Source of the DNA: Paenibacillus sp. cl123
Lineage (GTDB): Bacteria; Bacillota; Bacilli; Paenibacillales; NBRC-103111
Length of the DNA: 64,000 nucleotides
NCBI RefSeq assembly: GCF_900101595.1
Contig: NZ_FMYY01000002.1
Coordinates: 310,001 to 374,000, forward strand
Reading direction: 5' to 3'
Of this stretch, positions 42,201 through 51,118 are shown one piece after another. The position numbers and the translations under genes are program-made. The stretch's first letter is position 1. Every line of letters begins with the position of its first letter. The notes beneath the pieces were generated by a model that made no database searches, was not told the DNA's origin, and worked only from the letters and a program-made list of their open reading frames with translations.

Positions 42201-42596
42201 ATTTTCGGCCGGGAAGGCGTAGATCTGGCAACCCGATGGGGTCAGCCGCTGGCGAATACGCCGGTCGAGGATGCTTTCAAGCTGTTCCTGGACTATGATG
42301 GCCAGGGAGGAAAGATCGAGGGCTTCAGTGTAAAAGCGGACAGCTCCAACGTGGATATGGTTGGCAGCTATGCGGTTCAAGGCCCGGACGGGAAGCTGTA
42401 CGTGCTCCTGTTCAATAAAGACCCGCTCCCGAAGCAGGCGAATGTGCAGATCGATGGGTATAGCGGGGCAAGGAAGGACGTATACCGGTTTGATGCTTCG
42501 AACCGGCTTGCACATGTCGGCTCGCTGGAGGCGGGGGCCGGCTACTCGGTCGAGCTGCCGGGGCGTTCGGCTACGCTGATCGTAACCAATCCTTGA
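39249..42596 (+). CDS. Secreted GH44 glycosidase with three N-terminal beta-sandwich repeats and a BIG2-like module
   Basis: 1115 residues. A signal peptide (about 36 residues) is followed by three related beta-sandwich modules (about 42-190, 205-355, 445-595; each with the pattern LEFWIHGG or FEFYVHGG and ends in IDDIQL-type strands), resembling carbohydrate-binding modules. A bacterial Ig-like (BIG2) stretch lies between the second and third (about 360-440). The catalytic domain fits GH44 (xyloglucanase/endoglucanase): INPDIYGVNFEE, ALDNEPMLW (acid/base E796) and AITEYNFGNG (nucleophile E964). It acts outside the cell on beta-glucans. Confidence 0.85.
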   Translation: MNAWMRRAKRKAAIAVALVLGLAGMLPVTPDARVQAEELDQRVVFAEGLGDGFTDYSWGDRSFTERGVVHQGSVAIRFNPSLDNALYLYSSSAYLLSDYNTLEFWIHGGSLGGQKLNVIIQAGGQEAAKVDLGEYLAEGRLAADWQKVQVDLTKLKIPSGVFDGIMLGDQSHGHQEDVYIDDIRLVRERFPVSDKQPAPISEQIVVFDDRMRADFTYFGSPASSLLETTTVHAGTYAASLVPGDGHGIYFYKDRVLSTTEYKTLEFWVHGGTEGGQQLDLTIQAGGQSAARIEVEKLLTNGTIAAGEWRKASIALDTLDLPGEVFDGLLFQGRGDGSQPAVYLDDLVIVKETYEQPRMERIAFPAVSLVVHEGGDEPPLLKAFYDNGYVESQEQGVSWSSGQPDIAAVENGRLKAYRTGSTVVTATYETFAASLQVQVVQVEPEPVYDDRLREGFDNWSWGTVSLTDGTVVRSGSQAIRFAPRWWQGVYIDHEEGFEARDYYGFEFYVHGGDLGKQKLRFVVQDMNTILGSVVLDELLPDGIRPGVWQKVTVRLADLGITEGYFDSFVVQAWDWREQEPVYIDDIQLLRYKDRRQNPKPVVHEVDVRIDPSANRRAINPDIYGVNFEEIEPQDMSSFTGYPVVRWGGNSTTRYNWETNVQNHASDWFYMNLPKTNSPNEQLPHGSRTDQLIDKTLGDGGKVLLTVPTIGWTPKDREVRTGYSVSKYGQQQQTECSWGDWWCNPDAGNGIRPDGSYIAGNDPHDTSKPVGPDFAARWIDHIQSRVGDQVNYYALDNEPMLWPYTHRDIHPEMTTYDEVWTYTRDYGQAIKQADPDGQIFGPVVWGWCAYFYSASDGCAPGPDRQAHGGKPFLEWYLEQVRKHEQTNGTRLVDYLDIHYYPTESGVALSADESNQIAARRLRSLKALYDPSFKDSSSWIGEPVNLIPRMKELIGRTAPGTKLAITEYNFGNGRGISSGLAQAEAMAIFGREGVDLATRWGQPLANTPVEDAFKLFLDYDGQGGKIEGFSVKADSSNVDMVGSYAVQGPDGKLYVLLFNKDPLPKQANVQIDGYSGARKDVYRFDASNRLAHVGSLEAGAGYSVELPGRSATLIVTNP

Positions 42597-42639
42597 TTGA
42601 CCTCAGGAGTAGAACGCCGGATGCGGAAGGAAGATAACA

Positions 42640-43875
42640 ATGCTTAATTGGCGTTACAAACAACGAATAAACGACAGAGCAGCTGACGGAAGGCAGCGCA
42701 AAGTATGGGGAGCGGCAATCGCTCTCCTGCTGCTGACAGGAGGGGCGGCGGGAGGCTCGGCCTGGGCGGCGTCTTTTACTGACATTCCGTCCGGCGCGTG
42801 GTATGAGCAAGAGCTTGTCTGGGCGGTCGAACGACAGGCCGTATTCGGCTATGAAGACGGCACGTTCCGCCCGGGGCAGCCGGTCAAGGAATCGGAATTC
42901 GTGACGATGCTGCTCCGCGCCGCCTCGGCCAAGGTGCAAGCTCCGGCAGCAGGCGAAAGCTGGTACATGCCTTACTACAATAAGGCTGTCCAATATGGAC
43001 TGCCGGTGGAAGCAGCTGAAAATGGCATGGCTTTGGAGCTTAAGCGGGGGAGGGTCGCCGTGCTGATCGCAGCTTTCGCCGGGCAAGCGAAGATGGCGGA
43101 TGAAGCAAGCGCCATTCGCTTTCTGCTGGACACCGGCTTATCGCAAGGCAAAACGGCTGCGACGCCGGAGGGCTTTGCCGCCGACCAGACGCTGACACGG
43201 GCCGAAGCGGTTACCTTCGTGCGCAGCGTCATCCGGTATGCGGCCATGCTGGCGCCGCCTGCGGCGCCAAATGCGAAGCCCGGCACGCATGATAAGCCGG
43301 CCGGTCAAGGAAGCGGCAGCCGGCCAAGGCAATCCGGCGAAGCCGGAGCGGGCAGCGGTTCCGGCCCGGTACAGCCCGGGGGCTCGAACGGCTCGACGGG
43401 CGGGCAGAAGCCTGATCCGTCGCCGACAGATCCGCCTCCCACAGATCCGCCCCCGACAGACCCGCCGCCAACGCGGCCGCAAGATCCGGGAACGAGCAGT
43501 GATACCGGCGTTATGCGGGAAGAGCGGCTGCAGCAGGCTGTAGCTGCTCTCGGCCTGACGATGGAGACGACGGGCAGCGGGTACAAGCTTGCTCATCCGG
43601 CAGGCACAGGCAGCGGCGTCATTTTGACTCGTACCGACGAAACATCCGGGGAGCTGCAGCTGCTGGATACAACTCAAGCGTCGCTGGTCCGCGGAGGTTA
43701 TGCATTGCTCCGGTCGGCGGGCATCACCGCATCGGAGCAGCAGCTCGGTCAGCTGATCGAGCAGGTTCAGGCCAGCGGAAACAGCATGAGCCTGAAGATC
43801 GGCCGCCAGATCCTGACCGTGATCCGTTCGGTTCCTTCAGGCAGCATAACGGTGCGTTATACGATTTCCAAGTAG
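42640..43875 (+). CDS. S-layer homology domain surface protein
   Basis: 411 residues. Signal peptide (AAGGSAWA, about residue 45), then SLH repeats: SFTDIPSGAWYEQELVWAV, GYEDGTFRPGQPVKESEFVTML and further degenerate copies to about residue 200. A Gly/Ser/Pro-rich linker with tandem PTDPP units follows, then a C-terminal domain of no recognised family. SLH repeats bind pyruvylated secondary cell-wall polymer. It follows the GH44 gene after 43 bp and may be transcribed with it. Confidence 0.75.
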   Translation: MLNWRYKQRINDRAADGRQRKVWGAAIALLLLTGGAAGGSAWAASFTDIPSGAWYEQELVWAVERQAVFGYEDGTFRPGQPVKESEFVTMLLRAASAKVQAPAAGESWYMPYYNKAVQYGLPVEAAENGMALELKRGRVAVLIAAFAGQAKMADEASAIRFLLDTGLSQGKTAATPEGFAADQTLTRAEAVTFVRSVIRYAAMLAPPAAPNAKPGTHDKPAGQGSGSRPRQSGEAGAGSGSGPVQPGGSNGSTGGQKPDPSPTDPPPTDPPPTDPPPTRPQDPGTSSDTGVMREERLQQAVAALGLTMETTGSGYKLAHPAGTGSGVILTRTDETSGELQLLDTTQASLVRGGYALLRSAGITASEQQLGQLIEQVQASGNSMSLKIGRQILTVIRSVPSGSITVRYTISK

Positions 43876-43913
43876 ACAAAGTGAGACAGCTTACGTATTA
43901 AACGAATGAACTA

Positions 43914-43954
43914 GGCCCCGTTAGGCGCAAAGACGCCTTGCGGGGCTCTTTTGC
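43914..43954 (+). terminator. Intrinsic terminator after the SLH gene
   Basis: Nested stem (CCCCG with CGGGG, and AGGCG with CGCCT inside) followed by CTCTTTT. Confidence 0.75.
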
Positions 43955-43973
43955 AGCATTCGCGGCTCTATGC

Positions 43974-44100
43974 TCCTGAGCGTGCGCAAGCTTTCTGCTG
44001 TTTTCGTCTCTCAGTCCCTAAGCATGCGCAAGCTTTCTGCTGATCCCAGCCTCTCAGACCGGAGCTTGCGCAAGCTTCCCTAATTTCACCGCCTCACACC
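43974..44100. repeat. Three tandem copies of a ~43-bp palindromic repeat
   Basis: Units begin near 43974, 44016 and 44059. Each contains a TGCGCAAGCTT core and, except the third, TTTCTGCTG. The third holds the perfect 12-bp palindrome GCTTGCGCAAGC. It lies upstream of the YesM-type kinase gene. Confidence 0.6.
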
Positions 44101-44171
44101 TCCAAGCCATGCTTGACGATACTCGTCAAATTCCCTAAGATAGCAGTATTCTCCGGAGGAGGCTTGCCCTG

Positions 44172-45908
44172 ATGAAGCATGTTCCCCGCAACCACTCGAT
44201 TCAAACGAAGCTGACGATGACCTTCCTGCTGATTTTGCTCCCGCTGGTAACAGTCAGCGTGTTTGCGAACTATTATTCGCAGAACATCCTCAACGAGCAA
44301 ATCAGCGATCGGACTAAGGGAGCGCTGCTTACCACGCTGGAGTATGTCGATCAGCTGACCAAAAGCATGGACCAGCAGACGCTGCTGATCGCCTCCAATC
44401 CTAACATTGTTGACATCTGGAGCGATGTGGACGATCCGCTTAGACCCGACCTCTTGTATGGCATACACACCGTACAGCAGCAGCTGTCCGCCTTGACCAA
44501 TGTGAACGGCGCGGTTAAGGAAGCGTTTATTCTTCACGGGGAGAGCGGGAACGGCGTCTCGACCTTGCAGGGCGGGGTCAAGTGGCCCGGCGTGAAGGAA
44601 GAATTCTGGTTCCAGCAGACGATGCATGCCAGGGGAGGGCTTGTCACCTACGTCCCGACGAAGGCAGACGGCTTCCGGTCCGATTATTTGAGCGAGGATA
44701 AGATTTATTATGTCAGACTGCTGGATGTGCTGAGTCAAAATAAAGAACCCAATGTGATGATTCTGGCGGTGGACAAGCTTTCGTTCCGTTCGATTATTCA
44801 GCACTTGCAAACCTCCGACCATACGGACATCACGTTGTTCTATAATGACGAGCCCGTGCTGGAAACGAATCCGCTGCCGGCCGGCGACCGGAATCAGCCG
44901 ATGTTTCACATTAAAGTTGAAAGCGATTTCTGGTCGATCGAGCTGGAGCAGCCGATGGCCGAGGTGTTCCAGCTGTCGCGCAACCTGCAGCGGTTCACCT
45001 TTATCATTATAGCCGTCAGCATTGTGATGGCGGTCTGGATCGCCTGGTTCGTCTACAGCCGCATAGCGAAGCCTTTGCGTCAGCTGGTCGTCGCCTTCAA
45101 GCAGTTTAGCAGCGGCAATCTGACTACCCAGGTCGAGCATCAAAGAAGGGATGAATTCGGATTCGTTATGAATGCGTTTAACCGGATGGCGGTCGCGCAG
45201 CGGAAAATGATCGAAGACGATTATGAGAAGGAGCTGCGGCTCGCCAAGGCCGAGTTCAGCTTGCTGCAATCGCAGATCAACCCGCATTTTCTGTACAACA
45301 CGCTGGATGCGATTTACTCGGTGGCGCTGAAGAAGCAGGTTCCCGAAATTAGCGACATGGTGATCAACCTGGCCCGGTTTTTCCGCGTCAGCTTGGGTAA
45401 AGGCAGGGAATCGTTCACCTTGTCCGAGACGGTGCAGCATCTGATGTATTATATCCGGGTCCAGCAGCTGCGCAAGGATAACTTTTCGGTGCATATCGAG
45501 CTGGACGAAGCGACCAAGCGGCTGCCTATGCTGAAGCTGATTCTTCAGCCGCTTGTCGAGAATGCGATTATCCATGGTTTGGAAAAAAGCCGAGGAGAAA
45601 ACAAGCTCTACATCCGCTCGAAGCTGTCCGAGGACGGGGATCGGCTGAGCGTGGAAGTCAGCGATACGGGGGCGGGGATTCCCGAGGACAGGCTTGCCGA
45701 GATTCGCAAGGTGCTGTCCGCGATCAACAGCCAGTCGTATCAGATGCCCCGTGAGCTTCCGTTCCGGCGCTTCTACGGCCTGCAGAATGTCAAGTCTCGC
45801 CTGAAGCTTTATTACGGGGAGGAAGCGGACTTCCTCCTGGATAGCTCGGAAGGTCAAGGGACGAAGGCGACGATCATTATACCAATCCAAAAGGGGGAGA
45901 AGGCATGA
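44172..45908 (+). CDS. YesM-type sensor histidine kinase
   Basis: 578 residues: transmembrane helix at about 13-33, an extracytoplasmic sensor region, a second helix near 275-300, a HAMP segment (RIAKPLRQLVVAFKQFSSGN), then the LytS/YesM-type kinase core with LQSQINPHFLYNTLDAI (phospho-acceptor His in NPHFLYN), N-box LVENAIIHGLE and G-box DTGAGIPEDRL. Such kinases sense extracellular sugars and control importers. The 4-bp overlap (ATGA) with the regulator gene shows co-translation. Confidence 0.9.
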   Translation: MKHVPRNHSIQTKLTMTFLLILLPLVTVSVFANYYSQNILNEQISDRTKGALLTTLEYVDQLTKSMDQQTLLIASNPNIVDIWSDVDDPLRPDLLYGIHTVQQQLSALTNVNGAVKEAFILHGESGNGVSTLQGGVKWPGVKEEFWFQQTMHARGGLVTYVPTKADGFRSDYLSEDKIYYVRLLDVLSQNKEPNVMILAVDKLSFRSIIQHLQTSDHTDITLFYNDEPVLETNPLPAGDRNQPMFHIKVESDFWSIELEQPMAEVFQLSRNLQRFTFIIIAVSIVMAVWIAWFVYSRIAKPLRQLVVAFKQFSSGNLTTQVEHQRRDEFGFVMNAFNRMAVAQRKMIEDDYEKELRLAKAEFSLLQSQINPHFLYNTLDAIYSVALKKQVPEISDMVINLARFFRVSLGKGRESFTLSETVQHLMYYIRVQQLRKDNFSVHIELDEATKRLPMLKLILQPLVENAIIHGLEKSRGENKLYIRSKLSEDGDRLSVEVSDTGAGIPEDRLAEIRKVLSAINSQSYQMPRELPFRRFYGLQNVKSRLKLYYGEEADFLLDSSEGQGTKATIIIPIQKGEKA

Positions 45909-47503
45909 AGCTGCTGATTGTCGAGGATGAGCCGCATGTCCGGGAGCGAATTGCCGAAGGCATCGATTGGTCGGCCCATCAGATCGAACTGGCCGCTGCG
46001 GTAGAAAGCGCTGCTGAAGCGCTTTTGATCATGCATAATGACAGGATCGATCTCGTCCTGAGCGATATTTATATGCCGGAGATGAGCGGTCTGGAGCTGG
46101 CGAGACAGATCAAGGCTGAATTTCCGCTTGTGAAAACGATCCTGCTGTCCGGCTACGATGACTTCGAGTATGCAAGAGAAAGCATCGAACATGGCGTATT
46201 TAAATATTTGCTTAAGCCGGCGGACAACGAAGAGATTATAAGCACGGTGCTGGAAGCAAGGGCTGTCCGCGAGAAGGAGCTGCTGGCCAAGCATGATCTG
46301 CAAGTGATGGAGCGGCGCTGGAGAGAACATTTGCCCCATCTGCGGGATCTTTTTTATAAAAATTGGTTGAATGGACGGTACACCGACTGGGAGATTGAAA
46401 AAAGCAGCCAAGAGCTCCTGCTGCCTCTCGAAGGGCAGCTCTATAAGCCCTTGATCCTGGATATGGACCCGATCGCGAAGGACAATGAACGGTTTCGGGC
46501 GCGGGACCGTCGGCTTGTCCAGTTTCTGCTCTATACGATCGTACGGGATTTGCTGCCGGTAGAAGACGGCGTGGTGCTGCAGGATGATGACGGGATGACG
46601 GCCGTCGTATGCTTCGCCCCGGCCGGCGATAAGGAGGAAGCTTTTCAGCTCAAGGTGAATGCATGGGTCAACACAGTGCTCGGCACGGTGAAAGACTGCT
46701 TGAAGCTGACCGCAAGCGCCGGTATCGGTCCTGTCGTCAAAGAGCGGCTGCTGCTCAGCCAGGCATACAAGCAGAGCAGGCTGGCCTTGCAGGAGCGGCT
46801 CATCTTCGGCAGCGGCATCGCGATCCCTTACCGCGACGACGGGGCGGTGCAGCATTCCTGGGTCCATATGGAGCAGCTGGAGAAAGAGCTGGAGCTTGCG
46901 ATTGAGACGGGAGATGAAGCTAAAAGCAATGAGGTGATCCGGAGCGTGATGGACACGGAGTTTGCCGGCGGACAGGCGGTGGCCGATTCCAAAGAAATGC
47001 TTTGGAGATTCGTTTGCCTGCTGGCCCGAATGGTCCACAAGCATGGCTGGACGCTGCGGGACACGCTGAAGGACGATTTTGAAGATTTCGAGCAGTTCCA
47101 TCAGCTGCTCTCCAAGGAACAGATCGGGGAATGGCTGTTCCGGATGGCGTCCCGAATTAGCCGAACCATTACCGAGCGCAGACAATCCGGCACCCAGATC
47201 GCGATGAACGAAGTCGTGCGTTTTATCCATACGCATCTCCATGAGGAAACGCTGAGCCTGTATCTCATCGCGGAAAACATGTACATCAGCTACTCCTACC
47301 TGAGCCGAAGCTTCAAGGAAGCGACCGGCGAGTCTTTCTCCGACTATGTGCTGCGCCTGAGGATGGAGAGAGCGAAGGAGCTGCTGGCGAAAGGCTGCAA
47401 GGTCTATGATGTTTCCGAGCAGGTGGGATACAAGCATGTCAATTATTTCTCTAAAAATTTCCAAAAATACTGGGGCATGAAACCCAGCGAAGTGAACAAA
47501 TAG
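45905..47503 (+). CDS. YesN-type AraC-family response regulator
   Basis: 532 residues. Receiver domain at the N-terminus (LIVEDEP, phospho-acceptor Asp54 in LVLSDIYMP, LLSGYDDFEYA, KYLLKPAD) and a C-terminal double AraC helix-turn-helix (SYLSRSFKEATGESFSDYVLRLRM ... VSEQVGYKHVNYFSKNFQKYWG). The middle is a helical linker. It overlaps its kinase by 4 bp and would regulate the importer genes just downstream. Confidence 0.92.
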   Translation: MKLLIVEDEPHVRERIAEGIDWSAHQIELAAAVESAAEALLIMHNDRIDLVLSDIYMPEMSGLELARQIKAEFPLVKTILLSGYDDFEYARESIEHGVFKYLLKPADNEEIISTVLEARAVREKELLAKHDLQVMERRWREHLPHLRDLFYKNWLNGRYTDWEIEKSSQELLLPLEGQLYKPLILDMDPIAKDNERFRARDRRLVQFLLYTIVRDLLPVEDGVVLQDDDGMTAVVCFAPAGDKEEAFQLKVNAWVNTVLGTVKDCLKLTASAGIGPVVKERLLLSQAYKQSRLALQERLIFGSGIAIPYRDDGAVQHSWVHMEQLEKELELAIETGDEAKSNEVIRSVMDTEFAGGQAVADSKEMLWRFVCLLARMVHKHGWTLRDTLKDDFEDFEQFHQLLSKEQIGEWLFRMASRISRTITERRQSGTQIAMNEVVRFIHTHLHEETLSLYLIAENMYISYSYLSRSFKEATGESFSDYVLRLRMERAKELLAKGCKVYDVSEQVGYKHVNYFSKNFQKYWGMKPSEVNK

Positions 47504-47526
47504 CCGGATGCGATTCCGGCTTTTTG
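47502..47526 (+). terminator. Terminator after the two-component genes
   Basis: AGCCGGA (47502-47508) pairs with TCCGGCT (47515-47521) over a 6-nt loop, followed by five Ts. It overlaps the stop codon of the regulator. Confidence 0.75.
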
Positions 47527-47657
47527 GCGTTTCTCCCTTCGGCAAGAGGACAAAAAAGTTGCGAGTAAACGCAAAGAAGTGGTATACGACAGTGCGGAGA
47601 AAGATGCTAAAGTAAATGAGAGCGATTACACCAACAGAAAATAGAGGAGGAGAGGCC

Positions 47658-48605
47658 ATGAGAACGGCGACTTCACAGGCAGCGGCATTGCCTGATACCG
47701 CCAAGAAAAAAAGCCGACGGTTCGTGAGGTTCTGGGATCTGTACCTTATGCTGATTCCGGCGCTGCTGTTCCTGCTTGTGTTCAAGTATGCGCCGATGTA
47801 CGGCGTCGTGATCGCTTTCAAGGACTTCAATATTATACAAGGCGTGATGAAAAGTCCATGGGTCGGTCTGCAGCATTTTCGCGAGCTGTTTACCTTCAGC
47901 GAATTTCCCCAGGTCGTGCGTAATACGCTGATCATCAGCTTGATGAAGCTGATCGTCGGCTTTCCCGCTCCGATCATTATGGCGCTGCTGCTCAATGAGC
48001 TGAGATTGGCGTTGTTCAAGCGGACGGTGCAGACGATCACGTATTTGCCGCATTTTATTTCGTGGGTGGTGGTCGGCGGCATTACAGTCGATCTGCTGTC
48101 GCCCAACAGCGGCATCGTCAACAAGATCATGATGAGCTTCGGCATGGAGCCGGTATTTTTCATGACCGACGAGAGGCTGTTCCGCTGGATACTGGTTTTT
48201 ACGGATATCTGGAAGGAAGCGGGATGGGGAGCGATCATTTATTTGGCCGCTTTGCTGGGCATCAATGAGGAGCTGTTTCAGGCGGCGACGGTGGACGGAG
48301 CGGGAAGGATGAAGCAGATCTGGCATATCTCGCTGCCCGGTATCCGTTCTACCATTATCGTGCTGCTGCTGCTGCGGCTCGGACATGTGTTGGATGTCGG
48401 CTTCGAGCAGGTACTGGCCATGTACAATCCAACAGTATATTCCGTAGCGGATATCATCGATACTTATGTGTTCCGAGTAGGACTCGGCACGATGCAATTC
48501 GGGCTGACAACCGCAGCGGGACTGTTCAAGTCGGTGATCGGGTGCCTGCTCCTCGTGACGGCCAACTTTATAGCACGGAAAATGGGCGAGGACGGCGTCT
48601 ATTAA
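47658..48605 (+). CDS. LplB-type carbohydrate ABC permease
   Basis: 315 residues with about six transmembrane helices. The EAA-type loop (ATVDGAGRMKQIWHISLPGI) contacts the ATPase, and the N-terminus reads LYLMLIPALLFLLVFKYAPMYG as in LplB/YteP. The ATG at 47658 follows GAGGAGGAGAGG; an ATG at 47616 is upstream without a site. No ATP-binding gene is present in the cluster, so a shared multi-sugar ATPase must be encoded elsewhere. Confidence 0.88.
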   Translation: MRTATSQAAALPDTAKKKSRRFVRFWDLYLMLIPALLFLLVFKYAPMYGVVIAFKDFNIIQGVMKSPWVGLQHFRELFTFSEFPQVVRNTLIISLMKLIVGFPAPIIMALLLNELRLALFKRTVQTITYLPHFISWVVVGGITVDLLSPNSGIVNKIMMSFGMEPVFFMTDERLFRWILVFTDIWKEAGWGAIIYLAALLGINEELFQAATVDGAGRMKQIWHISLPGIRSTIIVLLLLRLGHVLDVGFEQVLAMYNPTVYSVADIIDTYVFRVGLGTMQFGLTTAAGLFKSVIGCLLLVTANFIARKMGEDGVY

Positions 48606-48637
48606 ATGAGTGAGCGAAAAGAAAGGAGTGGAACGGC

Positions 48638-49504
48638 TTGATTCGTACCAAGGGCGAAAACTGGTTTGCCGTATTTAATGTCGCGATATTAAGTCTCGTG
48701 TCGCTGTCGATGATTTTGCCGTTTATCCATATCGCCGCCAAGTCGCTCAGCAGCGAAGCATATGTGCTGGCCAAGGACGTCATCCTGTGGCCCAAAGGAC
48801 TGAACCTCGAGTCTTACCGGTATGTGCTGACAAACAAGCAATTTTTCGATTCCTTCACCAATTCGGTATTTATCACGGTTGTTGGGACAGCGATCAGCAT
48901 GCTGCTGACAGTGCTGGCCGCGTATCCGTTGTCCAAACGAAACCTGCCTTACGGCCGGGGATTGATGCTGCTGTTCGTGATCACGATGTTTTTTAGCGGG
49001 GGATTGATCCCGACCTATCTCGTGGTGAAGGAAGTCGGCTTGCTCAATACGCTGTGGTCGCTGATCTTGCCTGGAGCCTTGGCTCCCTTCAATCTGATCC
49101 TGATCCGCAACTTTTTCCTGAGTCTGCCCGAAACGCTGGAAGAATCGGCGCGCATCGACGGAGCATCCAACTGGCGGATATTGTGGTCGCTGTATATCCC
49201 CCTGTCCATGCCGGCTCTGGCAACGATCTCAATGTTTTATGCGGTCGGCTACTGGAACAGCTTTTTTCAGGCGATGATGTATATTACGGAAAGGCGCTGG
49301 ATGCCTTTGCAGATGTTCCTGCTGCAGCTGGTTACGGATGAGCGGACGGCGGATACGGCCATACTGGATGTGTTCCGCGACATTACGCCGGAGACGATCC
49401 GGGCGGCGGCGATTTTGTGCGTGGTCATTCCGATTTTGTGCGTCTATCCGTTCATCCAAAAATATTTCGTCAAGGGCGTTATGCTGGGCGCGGTAAAAGG
49501 CTGA
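48638..49504 (+). CDS. LplC/YtcP-type carbohydrate ABC permease
   Basis: 288 residues with about six helices and the EAA loop SARIDGASNWRILWSLYIPLS. It ends VKGVMLGAVKG, the usual tail of YtcP-like permeases. The TTG start at 48638 has GAAAGGAGTG. It pairs with the permease upstream. Confidence 0.88.
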   Translation: MIRTKGENWFAVFNVAILSLVSLSMILPFIHIAAKSLSSEAYVLAKDVILWPKGLNLESYRYVLTNKQFFDSFTNSVFITVVGTAISMLLTVLAAYPLSKRNLPYGRGLMLLFVITMFFSGGLIPTYLVVKEVGLLNTLWSLILPGALAPFNLILIRNFFLSLPETLEESARIDGASNWRILWSLYIPLSMPALATISMFYAVGYWNSFFQAMMYITERRWMPLQMFLLQLVTDERTADTAILDVFRDITPETIRAAAILCVVIPILCVYPFIQKYFVKGVMLGAVKG

Positions 49505-49561
49505 TCCGGATGGCCGGATACCGCATCCTCATATAGATAATAAACCTGGGGAGGGTTACCT

Positions 49562-51052
49562 ATGTTATTCCGAAAATCTTCGTTTATCGGCTTGTCTGCG
49601 CTGCTGCTGACAGGCGTGGCCGCCGGCTGCAGCCAGCAGCAGGGGACCGGCACACAGGCCGGAGGGACATCCGGCAGCAAAAACAAAGATATCAAGGTTA
49701 TGATGTCCTATCATGCATCGATGGAGCAGTTCAAGGGCACGGACAACATGAATGACAACAAGCTGACGAAAGTGATCAGGGAGAAGACCGGGCTGAACGT
49801 AAAGTATGAGTCGCTGCCGAAGGACAATCCTTCCCAGAAGGTGTCGATCATATTGGCTTCGGGCGATGTGCCCGACCTGATGAGGATCAACGGCAAGTCG
49901 GATTATTTCAAGCTCGCCCAGCAAGGGGCGTTCGAGCCGCTAGACGAGCTGATCCAGCAATATATTCCGAATATCTCGTCGATGAATACGAAGGAAGTTT
50001 TGGATGCCGCCCGCTATGAAGGCAAGATTTACGGGCTTCCGCACCGGGTTGCCCAGAAGGTCGGAGTGGGTATCCTCTCCCGCTCGGATATCTTGCAGGA
50101 GGCGGGAGTAGCCGAGCCGAAGACGATTGACGAATTTTATGCGGCGCTTAAGACGATCAAGGAAAAGAAAAATATGGCGCCATTGACCGCGAAGGCATCG
50201 AATCCGGGAAGCTTTACAGCATCCTTCCTGCCCTTCGCCGGAGCGTTCGGGGTTGGCACTACGACGGTCGTGAAGAACGGACAGCTCGCATTTTCCTGGC
50301 TGCAGCCGGAGTATAAGGAATTCCTTACCACGATGAAAAAATGGTATGAGGAAGGGCTGATCGACCAGGAGTTCTCCATCAACAAGGATGAGAAGGATAA
50401 GATGATCAACGGCACCGCGGCATTCTCCGTCAGTTATTGGGCGGATGCGTTTACGATCGACCGTTCGATCAAGGAGAAGAAAAACGGAGGCGCGCTCCGC
50501 TATATCGCGCCCGTCACCGGCAAAAACGGCCAGTCTGGCGTGCCGGAGGAAGCGGTGGCCGGGGGCAGCTATTGGGTTATTCCCAAGCAAGCGAAAAACA
50601 AGCAGGGCGCTGCCGAATATATCAGCTACATTTATGGGGAAGAGGCCGACAAGCTGCTGACCTACGGCATCGAGGGACAGGACTACAAGATGGAGAACGG
50701 CAAAGCCGTGCAGACTCCTGAGCAAAGCAATGAAATTCCATGGCGGACGCTGTATTTCCTGGGAGACTCGGACCCGAGCTTCTTCGCGAGACTGGAAGCC
50801 AAAGGCTTCCTGCCGTATTATCAGCCGCTGGAGCCCTTCAAGCGGAACCGCGAGGAGACGGTATTCTCCCCATCCGTCGAGGCGTGGGATACTAAATTTA
50901 CCGAGCTTCGCAATTTCACGGAGGAAAATGCTCTGAAGTTTATTATGAATAAACGCAGCCTGGATGAATTCGACAAGTTTGTCCAGGAATTCAACGCGAA
51001 GGGCGGAAAAGCCGCTATCGAAGCGATGAACGCCTGGTATACGAAGAAATAG
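49562..51052 (+). CDS. Extracellular solute-binding lipoprotein (family 1)
   Basis: 496 residues. The signal peptide ends in a lipobox (GVAAGC, Cys about 21) after LSALLLTG, so the mature protein is lipid-anchored. The core (VMMSYHASMEQFKG ... IILASGDVPDLMRING) is the LplA/YtcQ type that feeds LplB/LplC permeases with oligosaccharides. It is preceded by GGGGAGGG. The ligand is not known; the catabolic genes downstream suggest a plant-derived sugar or conjugate. Confidence 0.88.
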   Translation: MLFRKSSFIGLSALLLTGVAAGCSQQQGTGTQAGGTSGSKNKDIKVMMSYHASMEQFKGTDNMNDNKLTKVIREKTGLNVKYESLPKDNPSQKVSIILASGDVPDLMRINGKSDYFKLAQQGAFEPLDELIQQYIPNISSMNTKEVLDAARYEGKIYGLPHRVAQKVGVGILSRSDILQEAGVAEPKTIDEFYAALKTIKEKKNMAPLTAKASNPGSFTASFLPFAGAFGVGTTTVVKNGQLAFSWLQPEYKEFLTTMKKWYEEGLIDQEFSINKDEKDKMINGTAAFSVSYWADAFTIDRSIKEKKNGGALRYIAPVTGKNGQSGVPEEAVAGGSYWVIPKQAKNKQGAAEYISYIYGEEADKLLTYGIEGQDYKMENGKAVQTPEQSNEIPWRTLYFLGDSDPSFFARLEAKGFLPYYQPLEPFKRNREETVFSPSVEAWDTKFTELRNFTEENALKFIMNKRSLDEFDKFVQEFNAKGGKAAIEAMNAWYTKK

Positions 51053-51066
51053 TGTTTGTCTATATG

Positions 51067-51108
51067 GCCGTTCCCCGTGCAGAGCAAGCTTATCGGGCGG
51101 GGAGCGGC
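51067..51108. terminator. Bidirectional terminator
   Basis: 11-bp stem with one G-U pair (51067-51077 with 51098-51108) between the solute-binding protein gene and the converging AraC regulator. Confidence 0.6.
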
Positions 51109-51118
51109 TTATTCATGC

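Noticed and set aside
43405..43490. Possible short tandem-repeat array in the SLH gene
   Set aside because: The repeats encode a PTDPP linker within an intact protein; a low-complexity linker explains them.
44094..45890. 598-codon minus-strand frame opposite the YesM kinase
   Set aside because: Complement of a well-supported histidine kinase; no domains or start site.
45854..48238. Very long minus-strand open frame (about 794 codons) opposite the response regulator and permease genes
   Set aside because: It is antisense to clearly recognised genes (YesN receiver, AraC helix-turn-helix, LplB permease). It lacks a ribosome-binding site and any domain, as expected of GC-rich shadow frames.
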